Notes: generated by a model from the letters alone, not told the origin. Counted from the stretch's first letter, positions 7,145-13,938 are shown. The stretch: 15,704 nucleotides of DNA from Candidatus Peribacteria bacterium (GCA_903854455.1 CAINWJ010000158.1:1-15704), one strand, 5' to 3'. Translations and numbers: made by a program.

Positions 7145-8641
7145 TCATCCCATTGTTTCAGCCTTAATTCGAAGTGAAACACCGTTAAACATTTGACTGT
7201 TTCGCTTCCAGAGAAGAGTTGATTTCACTTCCTGAATATCTCCATCCGTTGTAACGCGAAACAATATTTTGTATGCCGATCCGCTTGTTCCAATAGGTGG
7301 TCTGATCCCCGTATACATTTCCACCTCGAAACCGTCGGGGGTTTCCATTGCAACACTCTTGCCAACAGGAACGCTGGTTTGACGTGATACTTCCTTAAGC
7401 ACATCATCATCGATGATTGCTGTCCCCCGATTTGCCGCTTCGATGAAAGCCATCGCTTCATCTCCTGTCCGTATGGGCGAAAACATCGTGCGGAGCTTGC
7501 TCATCGAATCGATGAGCACGAATTTGTTGTCTTTCAGGGCAATGTAATTCGTTACGTAGCGGATCGGAGCACCTCCGAACACCTGACCATCGTTGTAATA
7601 TACACCGCACGCGGACGCTCGGTCTGGGAATTCATTCTTCGTACAATCAAGAATCGGCAACAATGGGTTTAACGATAAGAAATGGCCTCTTGGCCTCTGC
7701 AAAGAATCGCACTTGAAGAAAGTTGAGAGCTCCTCACAGTCGTACTGATAGGTATTTGATTTGTAACCGCACACGCTCTCGAATCCGGAAAGGCTTGGCT
7801 CCTTTGAGACGGGCACCGCCACGGAACCGGTACCAAGCCGCGGTGAAAGGATTGTCTGCTGTTCTACCGGAACAGCGGATCCACCTGTTTCATCAACAGT
7901 CAGATGGAGCACCTTCGTATCACCGATGTGTTTCGTGATACTGCTATGGCTATCTCCATTGGCCCAGAGATGCCCGAAGATGTCACCCTCCCCGGCTGAA
8001 TCGATCGTCGCTGTAGCGCTGATCATCGCTGTCTTACCTTGTGGAATCATTCCTTCCCAAACCAAGCCAATCATACGATTATCCCTTCGCTGCTGCTTCA
8101 ACTCACCCCAAGCCGGGTATTCAACCTTCTGGAAAGTAAATCCGCGGAGTGGGAACGAAAGAGAAATGCTCGTGCGATCAACATCCGGAAGGTTGATGCT
8201 GGGAGTTACCTTGTATGTAACGGTCATCGTTTTATGGAGAACGGGCTTCCCGGATATCACAATCTCGCTGACGATCTCTTCGTTACTCTCGTTCCCAGGG
8301 ATTGCCATGCTCACACCAGGAGGGAACCATGTGTTACTCTCAGATCCAGGAACGTTCCTGCCAGTATAAATGGCTGGAGGGGAAGCTTCTCCAAGGGTAC
8401 TGCCAGTACTATGGAATACTTTGGTAGATGTCTTTCCTCGCTTACCACTCTTTGACACATCACCGTACGAAAGAGTGCGAAAGTTTGGATCCAAGGAGAC
8501 CGTACAATTATTATTCACATCAACAACGGTTGATGTGTGACGATGTATGACAAATATTCCGGTACCGATACATAGAATGAATACGGAGCCAATGAAGATT
8601 GGTTTCTGTAGAATTTTTAGGAGAATTTTGATATTCATCAT
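7145..8641 (-). CDS. Unrecognised membrane-anchored extracytoplasmic protein, 498 aa
   Basis: I do not recognise this protein. It has a short basic N-terminus, one hydrophobic segment at about 14-32 (an uncleaved anchor or signal), then a long polar exported part. Residues about 130-240 look like a beta-sandwich of the DUF11/Ig-like kind: a regular hydrophobic strand pattern, a central LVWEGMIPQGKTAMISA segment, and Asp/Ser/Thr-rich turns. That is a weak inference. A later section (about 295-350) has several Cys (for example FESVCGY, YDCEEL, LDCTKN, SACGVYY), which could form disulfides outside the membrane. The gene is visibly AT-richer than its neighbours, suggesting a different origin. It faces ssrA, ending just past that gene's terminator. 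The start is the first of two ATGs, 5 bases after a good -10. The gene is surely real; its function is unknown. Confidence 0.85.
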   Translation of the reverse strand: MMNIKILLKILQKPIFIGSVFILCIGTGIFVIHRHTSTVVDVNNNCTVSLDPNFRTLSYGDVSKSGKRGKTSTKVFHSTGSTLGEASPPAIYTGRNVPGSESNTWFPPGVSMAIPGNESNEEIVSEIVISGKPVLHKTMTVTYKVTPSINLPDVDRTSISLSFPLRGFTFQKVEYPAWGELKQQRRDNRMIGLVWEGMIPQGKTAMISATATIDSAGEGDIFGHLWANGDSHSSITKHIGDTKVLHLTVDETGGSAVPVEQQTILSPRLGTGSVAVPVSKEPSLSGFESVCGYKSNTYQYDCEELSTFFKCDSLQRPRGHFLSLNPLLPILDCTKNEFPDRASACGVYYNDGQVFGGAPIRYVTNYIALKDNKFVLIDSMSKLRTMFSPIRTGDEAMAFIEAANRGTAIIDDDVLKEVSRQTSVPVGKSVAMETPDGFEVEMYTGIRPPIGTSGSAYKILFRVTTDGDIQEVKSTLLWKRNSQMFNGVSLRIKAETMG

Positions 8642-8646
8642 TTTCT

Positions 8647-8675
8647 ATAATAGCACATTATATGTTTTATAGCAA
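8647..8675 (-). promoter_or_regulatory. Leaderless promoter of the 498-aa protein gene
   Basis: On the minus strand, -35 TTGCTA (8670-8675) and -10 TATTAT (8647-8652) are spaced by 17 bases, and the -10 is extended (TGCTATTAT). Only 5 bases separate the -10 from the first ATG, so the transcript should start at or within a base or two of the start codon. Confidence 0.65.
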
Positions 8676-8766
8676 ATTCTACTTCAGTTTGAACATCTTG
8701 CCTCGTTCGTGAAGCCAAGAACCCACTGTTCGAGGCGGTGTAAACATTTTCGCAGGATATTCACCA

Positions 8767-9534
8767 TTACATCTTTTTCTGAAACCACGGCACGAACATA
8801 CTCGTGCGCTTTTTATATGTCTCGAAGTCCGGTCTGCCGGCGTATTTCTTTTCAAGCATCGGAACCCCAGAGACGAAGAGGATTAAGAACGTGATCAGTA
8901 GTGGACTGATGATCGTGAGGTAACCGTACGGAAGAGAGAGTGCACAGAGAAAGATTCCCCACCACTGCAGCACCTCGCCGAAATAATTGGGGTGGCGCGA
9001 ATATGCCCAGAGGCCGCAGTCCATGATCTTGCCTTTGTTTGCGGGATCTGCGAGAAAATTCTTCAGCTGACGGTCTCCCATCGACTCAAAGAAAAATCCG
9101 ATGATCCAGGCGATAATCCCTATCAGATCGGAGGCTTGGAGGCTGACAGGCTCTGATGCATGGATGAAAAGCGCCGGAAGGAGAATGATGTAGAGAAAAA
9201 ATCCTTGCAGCAAAAAGATCTGCACGTAACTCCGGGAATAGAAATGCTTCCACGTCTGTCGCCATGCGGCATAGCGCGAATCTTCAGGCTTCTTCATGTT
9301 CCGTCGTGCAATGTGCCACGCAAGCCGCAGACCCCAGATCGTGACGAGGAGATTGACGAGCAGAGAACGCGCCGAATACCCGGACAACAGGAATGCGAGC
9401 CAACACATGAGAACGAAGCCGAGCCCCCACGCGATGTCTGCGGTGTCGTTTCGCTTCACAAGACATGCCACAACAAACCATATGTTCATGTAGAGAAACA
9501 GTGTCAGTGCGATCTCGGCATAGAGCGATGTCAT
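8767..9534 (-). CDS. DUF1295 membrane protein (steroid 5-alpha-reductase-like family)
   Basis: This 255-residue membrane protein has about six or seven hydrophobic segments. The C-terminal signature CGLWAYSRHPNYFGEVLQWW (about 185-204) is the hallmark of DUF1295 and related 5-alpha-reductase/isoprenylcysteine-methyltransferase-like folds, where the RHPNYFGE region is thought to lie near the cofactor site. The substrate is unknown; a membrane lipid or isoprenoid reductase is plausible from family knowledge only. The start is the ATG at 9534, which overlaps the upstream DUF2177 stop by 4 bases (ATGA). This shows translational coupling and rules out the longer frame start at 9630, which would lie inside DUF2177. 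It is the last gene of the minus-strand cluster TspO-DUF2177-DUF1295. Confidence 0.88.
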   Translation of the reverse strand: MTSLYAEIALTLFLYMNIWFVVACLVKRNDTADIAWGLGFVLMCWLAFLLSGYSARSLLVNLLVTIWGLRLAWHIARRNMKKPEDSRYAAWRQTWKHFYSRSYVQIFLLQGFFLYIILLPALFIHASEPVSLQASDLIGIIAWIIGFFFESMGDRQLKNFLADPANKGKIMDCGLWAYSRHPNYFGEVLQWWGIFLCALSLPYGYLTIISPLLITFLILFVSGVPMLEKKYAGRPDFETYKKRTSMFVPWFQKKM

Positions 9535-9926
9535 CCAATCTTCTGGGCAATGACGTAGGTGATTGCCGCAACGCTTGCGGAGAGGACAGTGCCCCAGACC
9601 ATATCCACAACGGTGATGAGGAGCGGCCAATCCTTCGCAACTGCCAGGTTCGTGAGGTCATAGGTGGCGTAGCACACCAGTCCGAAGAGGGCTCCAAAAC
9701 AGAGTGCATGCCACATCGATTTCTTCTCCATGGCTGGTGCGATAACAAAGACAACAAGACCTATGAGAAAGATCGCGTAGAAAATGAGTGCTGCCGCCCA
9801 ATTGATATCAGCCTTCATCAAATGACCGATCTGCGCTCGGTAGAAGTTCTTCGCGATGAGCACGAGCCACACCATGTCTATGGCAAAGAAGACGGGAAGG
9901 GCGATGGCGAACAAGCGAAGGAACAT
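9531..9926 (-). CDS. DUF2177 family membrane protein
   Basis: This 131-residue protein has four predicted membrane helices. The opening F-x-x-D-M-V-W-L segment with FYRAQIGHLM shortly after, the middle GALFGLVCYATYDLTNLA, and the closing DMVWGTVLSA are the conserved blocks of DUF2177. Length matches the family (about 130). Function is unknown. It begins 5 bases after the TspO stop and its own stop overlaps the DUF1295 start, so the three genes are very probably one transcript and translated by coupling; no Shine-Dalgarno site is visible. Repeated Asp-Trp/Tyr pairs in the helices suggest a polar ligand or cofactor within the membrane, but this is speculation. Confidence 0.9.
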   Translation of the reverse strand: MFLRLFAIALPVFFAIDMVWLVLIAKNFYRAQIGHLMKADINWAAALIFYAIFLIGLVVFVIAPAMEKKSMWHALCFGALFGLVCYATYDLTNLAVAKDWPLLITVVDMVWGTVLSASVAAITYVIAQKIG

Positions 9927-9931
9927 AGGAA

Positions 9932-10330
9932 TTATTTGAAATTGAGATACGTCACGGTGAGCTGCAGGACGGTCGCAAACGACACCCAGAGCAGGTACGG
10001 GATCTGTGCGTATGCAATCCAGCGCGCATGAGGATAGATGGCGACCATCGCCCAGATGAGTGTTGCGAGAACCAAGAGAATATCGACGGCTGCAAGGAGA
10101 TTATTCCTGAGCCCGAATTGGATGGGCGTGAATGAGAAATTGAAGACCAGATTCAGAATGAACGGCAACGCGATGAGCCATGCGATCTTCCTCTGGAACA
10201 GCATGACGAAGACTGATCCGAACGACACTGCGATGATCATGTAGAGGACCGTCCACACCGGACCAAAAATCCAACTCGGCGGTGCCCAGGAGGGTTTGAT
10301 GAGCTGCTGGTACCACGTGTAGGTTTGCAT
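9932..10330 (-). CDS. tspO: TspO/MBR family protein (tryptophan-rich sensory protein)
   Basis: This 132-residue five-helix membrane protein belongs to the TspO/peripheral benzodiazepine receptor family, whose members bind porphyrins or sterols and influence tetrapyrrole and stress responses. Family marks are WYQQLIKPSWAPPSWIFGPV (about 6-25), the following W-T-V-L-Y, the Asn-rich NLVFNFSFTPIQFGLRN in helix 3, and the closing PYLLWVSFATVLQLTV run. Three in-frame ATGs exist (10354, 10336, 10330). I choose 10330 because a -10 (TACACT, 10337-10342) abuts 10336 and leaves 6 bases to 10330, matching the leaderless geometry of neighbouring genes. The family also usually starts only a few residues before WY. 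It heads the TspO-DUF2177-DUF1295 operon. Confidence 0.9.
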   Translation of the reverse strand: MQTYTWYQQLIKPSWAPPSWIFGPVWTVLYMIIAVSFGSVFVMLFQRKIAWLIALPFILNLVFNFSFTPIQFGLRNNLLAAVDILLVLATLIWAMVAIYPHARWIAYAQIPYLLWVSFATVLQLTVTYLNFK

Positions 10331-10336
10331 ACTCAT

Positions 10337-10342
10337 AGTGTA
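10337..10342 (-). promoter_or_regulatory. -10 element of the tspO operon
   Basis: The minus strand reads TACACT, 6 bases before the third ATG of tspO. The -35 region is poor and there is no upstream TG. The same hexamer serves the RSH gene. It supports the shorter tspO start. Confidence 0.35.
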
Positions 10343-10373
10343 GCTCAATCTCATTTTCTAAGAAGGCGGTTGT

Positions 10374-10616
10374 TCATCTCTGCCCCTTCTTCCACCGTGG
10401 AGCGAAGCGCACCATCCACGTAAAGAACTTCGCCGTCCACTTGTTCATGCCTTTTTCAAGCATTCCCTGATAGCACCGCCGCTGGAATTCCTTGAGATCA
10501 TTCCCCTGGTAGACCAATGCACCGTTCCGGAAGCAGTAGCTGCAGTACTGATCCGATCCGCTCTTCCCCGGATCCTTGGCAAGCGGCATCAGGCAACTTT
10601 GGCAGGAGTTTTTCAT
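10374..10616 (-). CDS. Small zinc-ribbon protein (Zn_ribbon_2-like, PF12674)
   Basis: This 80-residue soluble basic protein has two Cys pairs, C5-x2-C8 and C25-x2-C28. The sequence CQSCLMPLAKDP and the YCSYCFRNGAL that follows 15 residues later match the putative zinc-ribbon family that usually reads CQSCGMPL...YCSYCYQNG. The remainder is helical, Lys/Arg- and Trp-rich (about 50-80). Function is unknown; members are often single small genes. An alternative ATG at 10625 adds three residues, but it abuts the -10, so the ATG at 10616 fits a leaderless transcript better. It lies 43 bases upstream of tspO on the same strand and might feed into that operon. Confidence 0.85.
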   Translation of the reverse strand: MKNSCQSCLMPLAKDPGKSGSDQYCSYCFRNGALVYQGNDLKEFQRRCYQGMLEKGMNKWTAKFFTWMVRFAPRWKKGQR

Positions 10617-10625
10617 AGTGGACAT

Positions 10626-10634
10626 ATTCTATCA
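10626..10634 (-). promoter_or_regulatory. Extended -10 promoter of the zinc-ribbon gene
   Basis: The minus strand reads TGATAGAAT (TGnTAnnnT). It ends 9 bases before the preferred ATG at 10616, again leaving no room for a Shine-Dalgarno sequence. The -35 is weak. Confidence 0.45.
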
Positions 10635-10639
10635 CGACA

Positions 10640-11170
10640 TCACATCTTCCTGCTGTCGTACGCCCAGTGGAGCACCGCCTGCCGCTGACGGCGCCGGCAG
10701 GAGAGATCACCACGATCGCAGTTATTCCGAATCTGTGCGATGTGCCGCTTGATCGCAAGCCAACGCCTGATCTGTCGATCGTCCTCCTCCGGCATCCTCC
10801 TGCCCATGAAGTACCGGCAGTACCACTGGAACCAGCCGCGCGGATCGGCGGGGTGGATCCAGCCCTTCCTGCGCCACTCGGAAAGCGGCTGACTGGCGTT
10901 CACGCCAAAACAATTGAGTATCGGATCATGCCTCGTCGGACAGAGCTTGGCATCGATAAACCAGTTCGCAGGAAATTCTGCGCGACAATCAGTCATGTAC
11001 TTCCCGCCGAAGACGCCGAGAGCAAGCATTTCCTTCGGTGTGAGCTCGGGATGGAAGCGAGGATCAAAATTCCGTCCTTCCGGTTCGGTGAGGATGTACC
11101 GCGCCCGCTGCATGCGATCCTTCACGGACACGACGCGAAGCCGTAACTGATCCATCGTTCTCATATGCAT
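10640..11170 (-). CDS. Conserved protein of unknown function, about 176 aa
   Basis: This soluble protein is rich in Trp, Arg and Asp. It has a block LTPKEMLALGVFGGKYMTDC, a block HPADPRGWFQWYCRYFMGRR, and a C-terminal RRRQRQAVLHWAYDSRK. I recall this pattern from a widespread but uncharacterised family found in bacteria and some eukaryotes; no activity is known to me. Conserved Arg/Trp/His residues and the lack of any signal or membrane segment suggest a nucleic-acid or nucleotide partner, but that is a guess. Start choice is uncertain: ATG 11170 follows a TATAAC box by 12 bases, while an ATG at 11194 lies upstream of that box and ATGs at 11164 and 11155 are also possible. It ends only 23 bases before the zinc-ribbon gene start. 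Confidence 0.8.
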   Translation of the reverse strand: MHMRTMDQLRLRVVSVKDRMQRARYILTEPEGRNFDPRFHPELTPKEMLALGVFGGKYMTDCRAEFPANWFIDAKLCPTRHDPILNCFGVNASQPLSEWRRKGWIHPADPRGWFQWYCRYFMGRRMPEEDDRQIRRWLAIKRHIAQIRNNCDRGDLSCRRRQRQAVLHWAYDSRKM

Positions 11171-11182
11171 CTGAAACACGAA

Positions 11183-11188
11183 GTTATA
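11183..11188 (-). promoter_or_regulatory. Possible -10 of the conserved unknown gene
   Basis: TATAAC on the minus strand is 12 bases before the ATG at 11170. No matching -35 is evident. The plus strand reads TATAAT at the overlapping 11185-11190, but no plus-strand gene follows it, so the minus reading is preferred. Confidence 0.3.
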
Positions 11189-11215
11189 ATGCAACAGATG
11201 ATATTAATCAGACAA

Positions 11216-11836
11216 TCATCCCTGTCTCCTCTGCACGAAGAGATACGCATAGCCGCCTGCGTACACCGCGAGCAGGATCAGCGGTTCCGGTTCCACTCCC
11301 CTGCCGCCGAAGTAACCGATGAAACTGATATGGATGGCAGCGACTATGAACGCCAGATGGGCAAACCTCTGCAGCATCTTCCATGTGGAATAGCCCATCC
11401 GTGCCATCGCCCGGTTCGTGGAGGTGATGAAGAGCGGCACCATGATGAGGATGGAGACCGTTCCGAACACCATGGAATACTGCAGGGAAAATGCCGCTTT
11501 GAGCATGGCGGGCGCATCAGCAATGATCCCCATCCTGAGCATCTGGAGGAGAGCGTGAGAACATGCGACGAGGAACGAGAGGATGCCGGTATGCTTGCGC
11601 AGAGGGAGGAGATTATTGAAGAGCCAGTAGGGTCGGAACAGCTTCTGCAGGAGGCTGATGTAGATGGTGAACACCAGCATGATCCATGCCACGTTGCCGG
11701 TTTCCGTGATTGCCAGATGCCAATCGAATACATCGGTCGCGGCACTCTGGATGATGATGAAGCACCAGTACAACGAGACTGAAACCCACACCACCCACTG
11801 GAGGTAGCGCACGGTGATGAAGCGGCGAATGGACAT
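11216..11836 (-). CDS. Ferric reductase-like transmembrane protein (YedZ/MsrQ-like heme membrane domain)
   Basis: This 206-residue protein has about six hydrophobic segments and no soluble flavin or NAD domain. Two His-bearing helix pairs fit bis-histidine heme ligation as in the ferric-reductase-like domain (PF01794): H82 in RKHTGILSF, H94 in CSHALLQML, H160 in RFAHLAF and H169 in AIHISF. Size and order resemble YedZ/MsrQ, which passes electrons to the periplasmic methionine-sulfoxide reductase MsrP. No MsrP-like gene is in the window, so the electron partner is unknown. The ATG at 11836 is preferred over a GTG at 11854 because an extended -10 lies between them and ends 8 bases before the ATG. 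Confidence 0.82.
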   Translation of the reverse strand: MSIRRFITVRYLQWVVWVSVSLYWCFIIIQSAATDVFDWHLAITETGNVAWIMLVFTIYISLLQKLFRPYWLFNNLLPLRKHTGILSFLVACSHALLQMLRMGIIADAPAMLKAAFSLQYSMVFGTVSILIMVPLFITSTNRAMARMGYSTWKMLQRFAHLAFIVAAIHISFIGYFGGRGVEPEPLILLAVYAGGYAYLFVQRRQG

Positions 11837-11844
11837 ATGAAGGG

Positions 11845-11853
11845 ATCGTAACA
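11845..11853 (-). promoter_or_regulatory. Extended -10 promoter of the ferric reductase-like gene
   Basis: The minus strand reads TGTTACGAT (TGnTAnnnT), 8 bases before the ATG at 11836. The -35 region is weak. It predicts a leaderless or nearly leaderless mRNA and overlaps the alternative GTG start. Confidence 0.45.
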
Positions 11854-11889
11854 CAGGAAAAGCATCCGGGAAAATATCAAGTTCGAGCC

Positions 11890-12048
11890 CTACGTACCGA
11901 CTCTTTCCACCCAGAACCGCACCGTCTCATTCATGTTCTTGGGCAGGATGGTGATCGCCGGATGCTTGTGACGAAATACTCTGAAGATCTCATCGGCAAA
12001 TGCCTGTCCGATGGTCGGGACATGATCGAAATCGAGAAATATTTTTTA
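11890..12048 (-). pseudogene. Remnant of a STAS-like DUF4325 protein (C-terminal part only)
   Basis: A minus-strand open stretch ending in TAG at 11890-11892 encodes FLDFDHVPTIGQAFADEIF, then RVFRHKHPAITILPKN and a short tail. This strongly resembles the C-terminal core of DUF4325 STAS-like proteins, which read DF-x-G-V-x-x-I-x-x-x-F-A-D-E-x-F. Upstream in the same frame there is a TAA at once (about 12046-12048), no start codon, and AT-rich repeat DNA. I infer a gene whose N-terminal half was lost or replaced. Family members often act next to DNA-binding or sensor domains; none is present here. A start at a non-standard codon cannot be fully excluded. Confidence 0.5.
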
Positions 12049-12068
12049 TTGTAAACAAGATTGTAAAC
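12048..12068. repeat. Short direct repeat ATTGTAAAC x2
   Basis: Two copies of ATTGTAAAC separated by AAG, in an AT-rich tract exactly at the truncated end of the DUF4325 remnant. The composition resembles the ATTGTAAA spacer repeat at 6209-6246. It may mark the breakpoint of the lost gene half. Confidence 0.45.
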
Positions 12069-12126
12069 CTCGCATATCGTAATCATTCACAGCAAACGTG
12101 AGATGATCGTTTCTCTGACGTTGTAG

Positions 12127-12226
12127 CATGTGCGTCTTCGCACATGGTTTCGCCGATCTCGGATCGGCGCGAAGTATGAAAAGCGGACTCAAAGTCCGCT
12201 GAACCACGCGCCCGGAGGCACGTGCC
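12127..12226. repeat. Cluster of three perfect 8-bp hairpins plus a palindrome
   Basis: Within 100 bases there are CATGTGCG-TCTT-CGCACATG (12127-12146), CGCCGATC-TCG-GATCGGCG (12151-12169) and AGCGGACT-CAA-AGTCCGCT (12182-12200). A perfect palindrome, GGCACGTGCC, follows (12217-12226). Each stem is perfect with a 3-4 base loop. The stems are unrelated in sequence, so this is not a simple tandem repeat. It could be a structured RNA, a REP-like or MITE-like element, or a multi-hairpin 3' end of the Cys-rich gene. The rest of 11855-12239 holds only the DUF4325 remnant. Confidence 0.7.
12178..12200 (-). terminator. Probable terminator of the Cys-rich protein gene
   Basis: Read on the minus strand, the third hairpin is AGCGGACT-TTG-AGTCCGCT followed by TTTC, about 40 bases after the stop codon. 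The U-run is short, so termination may be partial or may depend on the neighbouring hairpins. Confidence 0.4.
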
Positions 12227-12239
12227 ACAATCAGCGGAG

Positions 12240-13931
12240 TCAGTACACCTCCTTCAGATAACACTCTTCGCAGTAGACGACCTCAGATCGATCCGGCGCA
12301 TAGGCTGTTTCAATATCACTCCCGCATTTCTGACACGAGCGCTTCCAGAGTCTTCTGGGCGGCCGCTGGGCAAAGCGATCCTTGTACCGCTGATCGGGAT
12401 GACGCCGCGGAACCGGAAGACCGTTCTGACGATAGAAATCCAGCTCCTGCCTGATCATGCGGAACGGCTTCCCGCTTTCTTCGCATCGAATCGCCCAGCG
12501 GAGAACATCGTCGGGGATATCTGCGAGAGCATCTGGAAGATCGGCAGCTGCAATCAGTTTGTCAGCCTCCGGTGCCGGCGGCTCATACAGAGACCAGGGA
12601 ATCCCCTGCTCCTCCGCCTGTGCCGCAGTTCTGGGGTAATACTCCTGCGCACGAGACTGGTTGTAACCGAACGGAGAATATTCGATCGGGAAGAACTGAC
12701 CGAACTCACCCGTCTTCTGCATGTGCCGAATAATCTTCGGTACCAGCTCCTCGTACTCCTCCTTCGAATACTGCTTGTTGAGAACGCAGTACGATCCCTG
12801 ATTGACACCCGCACAGCCGAAGAGATCGCGGGAGTTCTGCGTGCAGTCGCAGTGCATCACGTTCTTATTGTCGTATGTGAAGTGACTCGCCAGGCACTGG
12901 TACGCCCGGGAAATGGCGTGGCACTCGTACATCAGTTCCGCCCACCCTATGTGGTAGACGTCCATGCAATCCTTGGTGTCGATGCCATCATAGACGTACC
13001 GGCAATCGCGCATGGAGATGGAGTCAAAGCACCCAGAGCAATCCTTCGAAGTAAAGAGGAGATCACCCGTACAACCCTCCGACTGGAGCTGCCGGATAGC
13101 GGGGTGCAGCGCCGTCTGCTCCTTGATGCGGATGTACTGCTCATGAAAATCCCGGAGAACGGAATGCGGCAACGGGAACAATGCCGCCATCCGCTTGCGG
13201 TACTCCTCCGGCGTGTACTGTACGTTCTGGATGCAGTGCTGTTTGCTCCGGAGGTTCCAACACAGAAAGCAATCCTGACAGTTCTGGCAGTCATAGCAGA
13301 ACCAGACGTCCCGACAGCGCCGGATGAAGTCGCAGAAGAACGCGCGGTAACACCCCCATGCATAGTACGTCTCGTAACAGAGCTCGCACCCTTCGCTTAA
13401 ATAGGAACAATCAACGCAGTTGCGACAATGCTCTACGATCCAGTCACTGTAGTAGATGTCCTCGCTCTCGAACGTGATGGCAGACATGTAGCAATTCTTG
13501 TTCTTGTCGGAGTGATTGGTGTAATGGGAATTCTCACTGTTCTTGTTCACCAGTGCCACACGAGGCACCTGCAATTGGAGTTCACGAAACTGCGGAAAGA
13601 ACGGACGGTTGAAATCGAAATCCCGTCCGTAGGAAAGCGCGTTCCACTTGTCCGACCACCAGATCTCCTGCTCGTAGACTTTGAACGGTGAATCCGGCGG
13701 ATACATCGAAATAATGGAGTTACCGCTGAAATCACATGTCCTGCGGTACATGTTCCGCTCGTTCCTCCACGACATGCGTCGCTGCTGACGACAGTCGGGG
13801 CACAGTGACGGCGGCGGAATGTCATACCGCACGCTGCGAATAATCGGGGAGAGTTTCGTAAGCAGCGCGAGATCATCACTCGAAACTTCAAATGCCTGCT
13901 TACACCAGCCATTTGCGCAGGTTTTCTGCAT
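12240..13931 (-). CDS. Very Cys-rich protein with terminal zinc ribbons and an internal duplication, 563 aa
   Basis: No known activity; I recall similar proteins as a recurrent uncharacterised family in CPR genomes. I count 36 cysteines. The N-terminal ribbon is C5/C10 with C44-x2-C47 (LCPDC), followed by RRMSWRNERNMYRR-TCD. The middle has dense CxxC runs (C169, C172, C175, C182, C185, and C212 to C224 at every third residue). The C-terminal ribbon is C533-x2-C536 with C554-x2-C557. Residues about 147-250 and 287-398 look like two copies of one unit: both end in a cysteine-led CWNL/CAGV block, then C-x2-N-x-Q-Y and an E-E-Y motif (NVQYTPEEY, NKQYSKEEY). The regular Cys/aromatic spacing suggests stacked turns binding several metal ions, or a beta-solenoid. 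There is no signal peptide, so it is probably cytoplasmic. The ATG lies 7 bases after an extended -10, with no Shine-Dalgarno site. It appears to be transcribed alone. Confidence 0.9.
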   Translation of the reverse strand: MQKTCANGWCKQAFEVSSDDLALLTKLSPIIRSVRYDIPPPSLCPDCRQQRRMSWRNERNMYRRTCDFSGNSIISMYPPDSPFKVYEQEIWWSDKWNALSYGRDFDFNRPFFPQFRELQLQVPRVALVNKNSENSHYTNHSDKNKNCYMSAITFESEDIYYSDWIVEHCRNCVDCSYLSEGCELCYETYYAWGCYRAFFCDFIRRCRDVWFCYDCQNCQDCFLCWNLRSKQHCIQNVQYTPEEYRKRMAALFPLPHSVLRDFHEQYIRIKEQTALHPAIRQLQSEGCTGDLLFTSKDCSGCFDSISMRDCRYVYDGIDTKDCMDVYHIGWAELMYECHAISRAYQCLASHFTYDNKNVMHCDCTQNSRDLFGCAGVNQGSYCVLNKQYSKEEYEELVPKIIRHMQKTGEFGQFFPIEYSPFGYNQSRAQEYYPRTAAQAEEQGIPWSLYEPPAPEADKLIAAADLPDALADIPDDVLRWAIRCEESGKPFRMIRQELDFYRQNGLPVPRRHPDQRYKDRFAQRPPRRLWKRSCQKCGSDIETAYAPDRSEVVYCEECYLKEVY

Positions 13932-13938
13932 GCGCTAT

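Noticed and set aside
12127..12226. CRISPR-like array
   Set aside because: The hairpins differ in sequence and there is no regular repeat-spacer pattern or cas gene.
12222..13400. 392-residue plus-strand open frame opposite the Cys-rich gene
   Set aside because: It is antisense to a clearly patterned Cys-rich protein, is Leu/Arg/Val-heavy as expected of a shadow, and has no promoter or start context.
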